From NCBI GenBank assembly GCA_964348745.1, contig CAYGDT010000067.1:1-7428 (forward strand): a DNA stretch of 7,428 nt. Reading direction: 5' to 3'. The notes under the pieces were generated by a model that worked only from the letters and a program-made list of their open reading frames with translations, was not told where the DNA came from and did no database searches. The stretch comes from CAYGDT01 sp964348745 (GTDB lineage: Bacteria; Patescibacteriota; Gracilibacteria; Peribacterales; Peribacteraceae). Below, one piece after another: positions 1 through 6,734 of the stretch (its first letter is position 1; every line of letters starts with the position of its first letter). The position numbers and the translations under genes were made by a program.

Positions 1-553
1 GAGTATGGGGAAGGAATACAAACTCTTCTGGGGAAGCCTGACGAAAAAGGCATGCGCGGAAGATGAGATATCCGATGATTGCGTGCGCCCCGGAACCGAG
101 CAAGATTGCGTATTGCCGCACGATGATCCCAAGGGTCGTTGCGTGCACTTCGAAGGCGACCTGAAAGAACAACTGCAACGCATCGCCGCGCGACCTGCTG
201 TTTTTCTGCTCGATGATCTGCGATCCGTCGGTGCATTCCGCAGTCCGCTCACGCAGGGGCAAACCACCTGCGAAAAAGAAGACTGGGCATGCCAACTGCT
301 CAATGCGGTCCGCGTAAAACCCCGCGATGGCTGGATGCTTGATATCACCAAAGATTACAAACCTGAGGAATTGCTCCGCGCAATACGCACGCGCGTGCGC
401 GAAGCGAGTGATAACATTATTCAAAATCCGGAGAAACAGTTTCTCTACGATATGCCGCAGGAAGAAATGTTCGAAAACTTCCGCTTGCCGGAGGGTGAGC
501 ACATCGAACGGTACATCGAACGCTTTGATCAGACTTCCCCTCAGCCTCAATGA
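1..553 (+). CDS. Cys-containing hypothetical protein, probably 5'-truncated (C-terminal part)
   Basis: I do not recognise this protein. The frame is open to the left edge of the window. The first ATG, at position 5, has only four bases before it, so neither a ribosome site nor a true start can be judged, and this is probably the C-terminal part of a longer gene. Counting from that ATG, 182 aa are visible. A polar N-terminal stretch carries Cys at about residues 17, 26, 35 and 46, and a second pair lies at about 89 and 96. A short hydrophobic segment (AVFLLDDL, about 65-72) follows the first Cys group. The last 60 residues are charged and predicted helical, ending in a Gln/Pro tail. No signal peptide is seen, as expected if the start lies upstream. 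The TGA stop overlaps the next ATG (ATGA at 550-553), which places the gene in the same operon as the exported Cys-rich proteins that follow. Six cysteines are consistent with an extracytoplasmic location, but this is inference. Confidence 0.75.
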   Translation, partial: SMGKEYKLFWGSLTKKACAEDEISDDCVRPGTEQDCVLPHDDPKGRCVHFEGDLKEQLQRIAARPAVFLLDDLRSVGAFRSPLTQGQTTCEKEDWACQLLNAVRVKPRDGWMLDITKDYKPEELLRAIRTRVREASDNIIQNPEKQFLYDMPQEEMFENFRLPEGEHIERYIERFDQTSPQPQ

Positions 554-1398
554 TGCATCGACCACGCCTCATGCTATCGGCGGTCATCCTCTCCTTAAGT
601 TGCTCGATTGCCTTTGCCTCCCCTGTTCAAGCGGGAAACGCCGACATGTGCAGGGCAAAAACAAATAAAGAAATTGCACGCGAGCAGCGCCTCTACCGTG
701 CATATCTCTTTGGAAAGCGCGAGGCCGAGAATGCTCCCGTTGGTGACGTACGTTACGATAAAAGCGGATGGGCCTGGCTAAAGGGCCCCGACGCATCGAC
801 TCCTTGGATCAATTCCCATCCCGATAACCAAGGACTGCGATGGAGCAATACCGTCATGGACCAGCAGGATGAACACGCTGACGCGCTGCCGATCAAAGGA
901 ATTTTCGAAACGAAACGTGTGTACACGTCCGAACTCATTCCATATCTGCTCCAAAGTATTCGCGCTCTTGAGTGCCGCACGGCGGCGCTCTGCGAGATCG
1001 AAAGCGCCAGTGAAAGAATGCCGGGTGATGCATCGCAACCGATTTCCAGAGTGCAGCCTATCGGCTGCATCGCATTTACAGATCTGCACACTTGGCCGGA
1101 GTGCCAGTACGGAGACCGATCCGACGCGTCCATCGCCGATCAGTCAGACACCGAGTCGTACTGCACCGAGATTGCCGCGCAGATGGTGCGGCGCGAGGAG
1201 GAGCTACTGAAACTTGTCGTGGAATACGACGCCGGCTACCGCACGCTTCTGCAATTTGCAGGGAATTTCGATATTTTCCTGCGGGAACTTCGGTGGCCGC
1301 TGACAGGTACGGTGCGGCAGTCCGTGCAGCTGCTTGGACAACTGGCACGCATTCCTTGTTTTGTGTCTTCCTGTGATTCCGCACCTGCTGCAAAATGA
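550..1398 (+). CDS. Exported Cys-rich hypothetical protein, 282 aa
   Basis: The product is unrecognised. The N-terminus (MMHRPRLMLSAVILSLSCSI) is a Sec-type signal peptide: a short basic region, a hydrophobic core, then a likely signal peptidase I site after PVQA, near residue 28. A Cys lies inside the hydrophobic core but does not make a good lipobox. The mature part has eight Cys, an even number that would suit disulfides. It includes C142 and C149 in a helical segment (IRALECRTAALC) and C270 and C275 near the C-terminus. Two helix-rich blocks (about 127-155 and 213-270) resemble blocks in the next gene, including a shared LLxxhRxxEC pattern and a GxFD motif at 238-241. The start at 550 overlaps the previous stop as ATGA, and a second ATG follows at 553. 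There is no Shine-Dalgarno sequence, so translation probably depends on re-initiation. The stop overlaps the next start in the same way. Function unknown; probably acts outside the cytoplasm with its neighbours. Confidence 0.88.
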   Translation: MMHRPRLMLSAVILSLSCSIAFASPVQAGNADMCRAKTNKEIAREQRLYRAYLFGKREAENAPVGDVRYDKSGWAWLKGPDASTPWINSHPDNQGLRWSNTVMDQQDEHADALPIKGIFETKRVYTSELIPYLLQSIRALECRTAALCEIESASERMPGDASQPISRVQPIGCIAFTDLHTWPECQYGDRSDASIADQSDTESYCTEIAAQMVRREEELLKLVVEYDAGYRTLLQFAGNFDIFLRELRWPLTGTVRQSVQLLGQLARIPCFVSSCDSAPAAK

Positions 1399-2189
1399 AA
1401 TTGCGATACCTAATCACATGGCCCACATCATTGCTGCTTGCCGGCATCGTCGTCGGTTTGCTGACGCCTGCCATGCAGGCATGGGCGCAGGGAACATTTG
1501 CAGTGGACGTACCGAAATATGCAGGGCGCGCTTCGGGCACGCAGCCGATACTTACTCCGTGTTCACGCCACGTTGGTGACTACCGCAAACTGGGATTCCT
1601 CGAAAATAACATTGATCAGTGGCCGGACACATACCACAAGCGGGTCGACAGTGTCGTGGAGGAATACCTGAAACCGTCGGAATTGGATTGTTCGGCGGAG
1701 GACTTCGGAGACTTTCTCAAACCCGGACCGGAACTAAAAAGTCTCGCCGCAGACCTGCCGCAATGGAGCAGCGGCACTCCTATTAGTCGCTTGGATACAG
1801 GCCGCGTGCTGCTTGAATACTTGCGCGTCTACGAATGCGGATTGATGGAATTCGGGGAATTTGTGCAGTTCGATACAACGAGGGAGGAATACAAAAAACA
1901 CGCAGAGGTGCCTCTGTTTACGCTGTTCATGTCGGGTTTGATGACGGAGTCTTCCTTGAGAACGGAGATCATTCAAACGGAGCAACTGATCGCGCGCAAA
2001 TCACTGCACAGAGTGCTCTCGCTGCTTGGTGCATTCGACAGGCTGCGGCCGCTCTCTTCGGAACTCGAATGCCTGCAGCGCTTCTCTCTCGACGTTCGCA
2101 ACATCACGGCGCTGTCTGCGGAAACCAGCGCATGCATGCCCCGCATCTGGAACGCCAAAGATACGCTGCGCGACATTCAACAAGAATAA
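1395..2189 (+). CDS. Exported hypothetical protein, 264 aa, likely distant paralogue of the preceding gene product
   Basis: The product is unrecognised. The N-terminus has a Sec signal peptide (MKLRYLITWPTSLLLAGIVV, continuing to a likely cleavage after AWA, about residue 31). The mature protein is mostly predicted helix with five Cys, one of them C148 in a YLRVYEC segment and another C247 near the end. The C-terminal third (about 195-260) contains GAFD (212-215) followed 32 residues later by C247. The preceding product shows GNFD followed by C270 with nearly the same spacing (29 residues). Together with the shared LLxxhRxxEC block, this suggests an old tandem duplication, visible by eye but not tested. 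The start overlaps the upstream stop as ATGA (1395-1398) and has no Shine-Dalgarno sequence. The TAA stop lies two bases before the next ATG. The odd Cys count would leave one free thiol or allow an intermolecular disulfide; that is speculation. Function unknown. Confidence 0.9.
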   Translation: MKLRYLITWPTSLLLAGIVVGLLTPAMQAWAQGTFAVDVPKYAGRASGTQPILTPCSRHVGDYRKLGFLENNIDQWPDTYHKRVDSVVEEYLKPSELDCSAEDFGDFLKPGPELKSLAADLPQWSSGTPISRLDTGRVLLEYLRVYECGLMEFGEFVQFDTTREEYKKHAEVPLFTLFMSGLMTESSLRTEIIQTEQLIARKSLHRVLSLLGAFDRLRPLSSELECLQRFSLDVRNITALSAETSACMPRIWNAKDTLRDIQQE

Positions 2190-2191
2190 CG

Positions 2192-4930
2192 ATGCAACGC
2201 CTTCTATTCCTCATCGGCATACTGGCAATCGCGCTCCTCGCACCGCTGCCCATGCACGCGCAGTCCGAGCAGACAACGCTCTACGCGAAAGTAAAAGCAT
2301 TGGTGGAAGAAGAAATTATTGCCGACAAGGCGGAACTGTCTCTCGAGCGATTCGCCGTCGGGGTGTACCACGATCAACCAGCACAAACGCGAGTCGGAGA
2401 GGATATGACGCCTTTTACGCTGCAAAAGCAGGAAGATGCCCTCTACTCCCTGCAAGGCGATATGCCGCACATGTGCGGAAGTACCGATACGCAAAACACC
2501 TACAGTATGTGCGCGCTGGCGCAGAATTCCGTCAAGAGCATCATTATGAGAAACGCATGGCACCGGCAACTCGGCAGAGAGCTCCAGATGATCGCATCGG
2601 GATACGAAGCGGGAATCGACGGGTACCCGGGTAAACCGGTCGATCTGATCGCGAAGCTGACGGGTATCACCCATCTGTGGCGCTCGGGGAGCGACATCTT
2701 TTCAGAACCCTTTACCGAAGAACTCACACGGGCGCGACCTTGGCCGGAAGGACACGAAGAAGCAATTGAAAAGAAAGCCAACGATATCATCACCGTACTC
2801 AAAGATTTGCGACACACTTGGACGCCCGAAGGCCACGTCGCAGCAAGTGCGACTGTGGCAGGCGGCGACGAGGAAAGTATGCAGGAAGATCGCGACGAGA
2901 TGACCGCAGCGGTGTGGCGCTACCGGCACGGCGTGCAGTATGTCATCGATCACGAAGGTGCATGTGCAGACGCATCGGAGGTTCCCGACTTTCCGGAAGA
3001 TGTATGGCTGCGGCATCGCTGGTGCGATCTGGAAGATGCGTTGCTTGCGCTGCAGGTGCTTATTCAAAAAGACAGCGTGGAGAAAGGAACCGATGAACAC
3101 ATCATCTATCCGGCGTACATCGATAAGCGCAGCAACATCTACCTCTGGATGCGCGAGGACGATATCGGCCTGCAGTGGTTGATTCCCATCGAGCCGGTAC
3201 AGGTGCCACTCTATCATCCTGCGTATGGAGAATGCCTTGAGAGTGGATCTTCTCCATTCGATTGCTACGACGCATACTCTGAAGATATGTTCGTACGGGG
3301 TGGCAAATATCCCCGTAAGATATACGGCGGAATCTCACCGGGGCTGACCAGTGAACAATTGGGAAGCAGTGAAGAACATTCCGATGAAGTTCTTTCGGAC
3401 AAAGATGATGAAAATGCCGGCGCAGTGGTACCCGAACCAAAGGAGGGCGAAGGTATCTGTTCGCATCCTTTCAGCAAGCGTGGTTACCTGTGTCGAAGAA
3501 TCGAGTATGAGGCATGCGATCTGACACAGAGACAGGAAAACACACTGCAACAATCCGGAACGGGCGGCATTGTTCTGACGCGCTGCGAACCGGAGCGATT
3601 TAAAGACGATATCTCGCGCTCGGTGTCGGGCAATAATATCTGCACGATAGGAGGCTGGCGGGAAGATGCTCCCGGTGGGCAAGCCGAAGATCTGCCCGAA
3701 CAACAAGCCGACATGCTCCCTGGCGCCTGCGCCTCTTGCGCGATCGATGTGCACTGCAGCGAAGACCCCTGCAAAAACGGCTTGGAGACATTCACTTCTC
3801 CCTTGCGCCAAAACGGCGTCGTGGATATCTGTATTCCCGAGTCCCCGAAGACAAAGGGGACATCGCTCTACCTCCTTGCACATGAAATTGTGCATGCGCA
3901 GCAATCCTGCGCCGAAAGCAATCTCCAGACACTGGAACGCATCGGACAGGCAGATGGGGGGAGACAAGATCCCGCTGCTTGCTGCGCAGCGGAGCGGCCC
4001 GCGTATTTCGTGCAATGCAAACTGATGGCGCTCGACGGTGTGCTCGACAAAGCGGGCGTGACGATCGATCAGTGCGCCAGCGCGTACGCAAACTTTGCCT
4101 GCGCATCGGCGGATACGAATCCGGATGACGAGAACTACGTCTGCACGAACGACGGTATCGATCCTGCGCTGGTTGAAAAAGCAATCAATGACGGCATCAA
4201 GGAACTGACAGCGGACGGAACGCTGGATGCTCCGGAAACCTGCAGCGATGCCCTCAGCGACCCACGCATACAATCTCTCTACAATTCCATGCCTCTTGCG
4301 TGCAAGCCCGGCTGCGAAGCGCAGTATCAAAATACCATCGGCAACAACCTCTGCTACGCCGGTCAGTGCATCGAAGAAATGCATGAATGGTCGGTGGCGC
4401 TCCCCGGCCGCATGGCGCTCTCCACCACGGACGAGGGTTTCCCGTGGAATGCCTGCGAACTACCCGATCCAAACCTCGGTCGATTCGAAGTACCGCCGGC
4501 TCTCACGGCGCCGAAGCTTCCTCCGTACAGACCGGAGCGCATCGTGCAACTGCTTGATCAGGAACTCTGCCAAATCAACGGACTTCCCGCACGCACGCCG
4601 CCCGTGCTCTGCGGCTACGATCCCATCAAACGCCTGAACCTTCCCCCCGTCTCCTTGCTCCAAACTGCAAGTGATATCGGACTGCAACTTCAGCAGTACG
4701 AAGCGACGGGGCTCGGTATTCAGTACGGAGCTTCGGGGATCGGCGCACGAATTGCAGGGGATATGTTCACGCAATACCTCGATGCGGCGGGTCGGCAGTT
4801 CACCGATCTTTTGAGTGTCATGGGACATATGTTTCAAAACGTCGGCAATCTGAAATTCCCAGACGCCATGTGCCCCCGTACGACAAACGGTGATTTTACC
4901 TGCGAAGATCTCAACCCGACTCTTCAATGA
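2192..4930 (+). CDS. Exported Cys-rich protein with HExxH zinc-metallopeptidase motif, 912 aa
   Basis: The N-terminus is a clear signal peptide (MQRLLFLIGILAIALLAPLP, likely cleaved after MHA at residue 24). The frame stays open upstream to 1835, but that extension overlaps the previous gene and would bury the signal peptide, so ATG 2192 is chosen. Residues about 25-385 are charged, mixed helical and contain only six Cys. An acidic low-complexity linker (about 386-420, rich in Ser, Glu, Asp) leads to a Cys-dense half with about 27 Cys. That half contains a CxxC cluster (C513, C516, C522, C527) and then LLAHEIVHAQQSC with H564, E565 and H568, a gluzincin-type zinc site. E601, in an AERPAY context preceded by vicinal C597-C598, is a plausible third zinc ligand. 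The tail after about 820 is helical. No transmembrane segment besides the signal peptide is evident. The stop overlaps the next ATG. A secreted or surface-located, disulfide-stabilised peptidase is inferred; the substrate is unknown and activity is not assured by the motif alone. Confidence 0.92.
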   Translation: MQRLLFLIGILAIALLAPLPMHAQSEQTTLYAKVKALVEEEIIADKAELSLERFAVGVYHDQPAQTRVGEDMTPFTLQKQEDALYSLQGDMPHMCGSTDTQNTYSMCALAQNSVKSIIMRNAWHRQLGRELQMIASGYEAGIDGYPGKPVDLIAKLTGITHLWRSGSDIFSEPFTEELTRARPWPEGHEEAIEKKANDIITVLKDLRHTWTPEGHVAASATVAGGDEESMQEDRDEMTAAVWRYRHGVQYVIDHEGACADASEVPDFPEDVWLRHRWCDLEDALLALQVLIQKDSVEKGTDEHIIYPAYIDKRSNIYLWMREDDIGLQWLIPIEPVQVPLYHPAYGECLESGSSPFDCYDAYSEDMFVRGGKYPRKIYGGISPGLTSEQLGSSEEHSDEVLSDKDDENAGAVVPEPKEGEGICSHPFSKRGYLCRRIEYEACDLTQRQENTLQQSGTGGIVLTRCEPERFKDDISRSVSGNNICTIGGWREDAPGGQAEDLPEQQADMLPGACASCAIDVHCSEDPCKNGLETFTSPLRQNGVVDICIPESPKTKGTSLYLLAHEIVHAQQSCAESNLQTLERIGQADGGRQDPAACCAAERPAYFVQCKLMALDGVLDKAGVTIDQCASAYANFACASADTNPDDENYVCTNDGIDPALVEKAINDGIKELTADGTLDAPETCSDALSDPRIQSLYNSMPLACKPGCEAQYQNTIGNNLCYAGQCIEEMHEWSVALPGRMALSTTDEGFPWNACELPDPNLGRFEVPPALTAPKLPPYRPERIVQLLDQELCQINGLPARTPPVLCGYDPIKRLNLPPVSLLQTASDIGLQLQQYEATGLGIQYGASGIGARIAGDMFTQYLDAAGRQFTDLLSVMGHMFQNVGNLKFPDAMCPRTTNGDFTCEDLNPTLQ

Positions 4931-6687
4931 AACGCTTTACCGCCATCGGCATGCCGACTTTCGCGCTTCCGGCAATCATCCTGCTTTCTATGGCTTTGCC
5001 CGCCGTTGCATTCGCCGGTGCGTGCCCCGAATCGGAGTACGCTCGAGAATTACTCGCAAAAGAGCCGATCGGTAACTACACAAAAGAGGTGCTTGAGCGA
5101 GCGGACATCGGCATTGCGAAGGCTAAAACGCAACCTGCAAACTGGGAACTCTTGAGCGCGCTCGGGCTCACCTTCCTTATAAGAATCCAATCGACGATGT
5201 TCATGCTCGTCAACACGGACTTGCAGATGGCGGAGTACTCTCGCGATCTTGAGATGAATTCTCCCTGCCTGCATGCGGATCAGGCGATGATCGAAGCGAA
5301 GATAGAAGAAGTGCGCTGCGAACTGAACAACGCCTACGATGCCAAGTCCTCTGATGCTATCTATACGCTTGATCAGGTCGCAGATTTTCTCAATCAACGA
5401 TACAAGCATCTGGTAAAAGGAGCGTTGGATCCGAGCTACGTCGATACATCATGGGCCTATAATCACGGCTTCGATCAGCCCTTTGAAGGGTGGTGTTGTG
5501 TGGCAGATGCAAATGAATGCCAGATTTCCACGGGGTTAGATTGCACCGGCGAAGGAGGTTTCTACCCGACCGCTGACGCCTGCTTAAACGGCAGCACATG
5601 CTTTACTGCACAGGATGGAGAAATAAAACCTCATTACGGGGAGATCTGCCCGTTTGATTCCAACTACCTTCCGTACAATGATTCTGGTTACGGCTGCAAT
5701 GCAGATCTTCTCACGAAATTTGCCGGCATAGAAGGATCTGAAAACGCACTGCTTGCAGAGCGTTCCGCACAAGCCGAGTTAAGCGCTACGCGCGATGCAT
5801 TTTTGAAAGATATCAGCCATATCAACGAGACCACGATCAGTATGGACGTAATCGCAGACGGTGCGATGCTCAGCGACGAGGAGCGTACTCTGCTGCTGAA
5901 TTTTGGAAAAACTGCGAGCGGTTCGCTCGAACACCGTCGCGTGTATAACTGCGGGGCGGATCTGCCGCCGGAAGTGCGTAAAAATCTCGACAATGTGGAA
6001 GGGACATTGACACCGAATGCCAAGCCTTCGGAAGAGTGGGGTGCCGTGAGCGCGCGCGGACCGTTTAGTTTTCAGAAAGATCACATAGGAATCTGGAAAG
6101 AGTTTTTGCGTCTGCAACAAAGACAGGTGGATCTGCGCGAGTTCCCTGATTATATGAAACACCCCGATGAGTTTGTTGCAGCAAGTGACCGTAAAGACGC
6201 TACGATACGCTACAAGCAATCGCTCGGGCTGCTGCAGATGTTCGCCGATTACTTTCGGTCGCGCTTCCGACAATTTTCTCTTGGGCAAGCAACGCAGGAA
6301 GCAGGAATCCTCCCGAAGGCGCACGATATGGGTGCGTCGGTACGCGATACCCTTGCGCCCGTGCGCGCGGCGATGAAAAAGAACATTGATCTTGTGACAG
6401 ACAGCTCGACTGGCTTGCGGCAATTCGCCCGCAATTACGCGTACTTCCTGCGAAGGTCGTGCATCGAACGTCCATGCAACGAAAAACTTGAAACCATCCT
6501 CAAGACGCTCTATTCCGATGAATGTTTTCCCTACGCGTCGGGGGATTTCACAGGAAATCTGGAACGAAATCCCGAGTATGACGCATGCCTAAAAGAACAT
6601 GACCAAAGTTTTTGTGACAGCACATACGACGCGTATCTCAATGACCCTTCGTGGCAAAAGTGCCAAGATGCAGTCTTTAAGAAGTAG
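4927..6687 (+). CDS. Exported Cys-rich hypothetical protein, 586 aa
   Basis: The product is unrecognised. The signal peptide (MKRFTAIGMPTFALPAIILL, continuing to AVAFA) is probably cleaved before GACPES at about residue 31. The mature protein has 18 Cys. A helical N-terminal region (about 35-175) ends in a conserved-looking segment (RYKHLVKGALDPSYVDTSWA). A compact Cys-rich insert follows, with C190, C191, C198, C206, C219 and C225, and then C241 and C257. Its Gly-Gly-Phe-Tyr core resembles small disulfide-knotted modules. A long helical region (about 265-505) comes next, and then a C-terminal Cys block with RRSCIERPCNEKLE (C512, C517) and four further Cys. The start overlaps the previous stop as ATGA and has no Shine-Dalgarno sequence. 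This is the last gene of the coupled set, ending in TAG 47 bases before the dnaE start. Helical regions flanking a disulfide module suit a structural or binding component, but the role is unknown. Confidence 0.92.
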   Translation: MKRFTAIGMPTFALPAIILLSMALPAVAFAGACPESEYARELLAKEPIGNYTKEVLERADIGIAKAKTQPANWELLSALGLTFLIRIQSTMFMLVNTDLQMAEYSRDLEMNSPCLHADQAMIEAKIEEVRCELNNAYDAKSSDAIYTLDQVADFLNQRYKHLVKGALDPSYVDTSWAYNHGFDQPFEGWCCVADANECQISTGLDCTGEGGFYPTADACLNGSTCFTAQDGEIKPHYGEICPFDSNYLPYNDSGYGCNADLLTKFAGIEGSENALLAERSAQAELSATRDAFLKDISHINETTISMDVIADGAMLSDEERTLLLNFGKTASGSLEHRRVYNCGADLPPEVRKNLDNVEGTLTPNAKPSEEWGAVSARGPFSFQKDHIGIWKEFLRLQQRQVDLREFPDYMKHPDEFVAASDRKDATIRYKQSLGLLQMFADYFRSRFRQFSLGQATQEAGILPKAHDMGASVRDTLAPVRAAMKKNIDLVTDSSTGLRQFARNYAYFLRRSCIERPCNEKLETILKTLYSDECFPYASGDFTGNLERNPEYDACLKEHDQSFCDSTYDAYLNDPSWQKCQDAVFKK

Positions 6688-6700
6688 ATTTGGAGGATAG

Positions 6701-6730
6701 AGGGAAGTTTGAAATCTGTTATACTTCCCT
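6701..6730 (+). other. 8-bp perfect inverted repeat with 14-base loop between the operon and dnaE
   Basis: AGGGAAGT (6701-6708) is the exact reverse complement of ACTTCCCT (6723-6730), giving an 8-bp stem that a G-T pair at 6700/6731 could extend, around a 14-base AT-rich loop. No T-run follows, so it is a poor intrinsic terminator on its own. It could be a weak terminator, an mRNA 3'-end stabiliser for the operon, or a protein-binding palindrome. The right arm overlaps the proposed -10 element of dnaE. Confidence 0.45.
6717..6725 (+). promoter_or_regulatory. Possible extended -10 promoter of dnaE (TGTTATACT)
   Basis: TATACT (6720-6725) matches the sigma-70 -10 consensus at five of six bases and is preceded by TG one base upstream (TGn), an extended -10 arrangement. 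No good -35 hexamer is seen at the usual spacing, which extended -10 promoters tolerate. Only nine bases separate the hexamer from the dnaE ATG, so initiation would fall at about 6731-6733 and the mRNA would be leaderless or nearly so. This agrees with the absence of a Shine-Dalgarno sequence directly before the ATG. Predicted by eye only. Confidence 0.45.
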
Positions 6731-6734
6731 TCCT

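Noticed and set aside
550..640. Possible lipoprotein signal in the 282-aa protein because of a Cys in its hydrophobic core
   Set aside because: The residues before the Cys (LSLS) do not match the L-[AS]-[GA]-C lipobox, and good signal peptidase I sites follow.
1835..2191. N-terminal extension of the 912-aa protein frame by 119 codons
   Set aside because: It lies wholly inside the preceding gene in another frame, has atypical composition, and would place a clean signal peptide in the middle of the protein; ATG 2192 is the better start.
3335..4384. 349-codon open frame on the minus strand
   Set aside because: It is antisense to the Cys-rich half of the metallopeptidase-like gene and has no recognisable domain or plausible ribosome site. 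Long antisense open frames are expected by chance in GC-rich coding DNA.
6690..6692. In-frame TTG as an upstream start for dnaE, with a nearby GGAGGA
   Set aside because: The GGAGGA (6692-6697) overlaps and follows the TTG instead of preceding it, and the ATG at 6735 gives the family-typical N-terminus directly before the HLHxHS motif.
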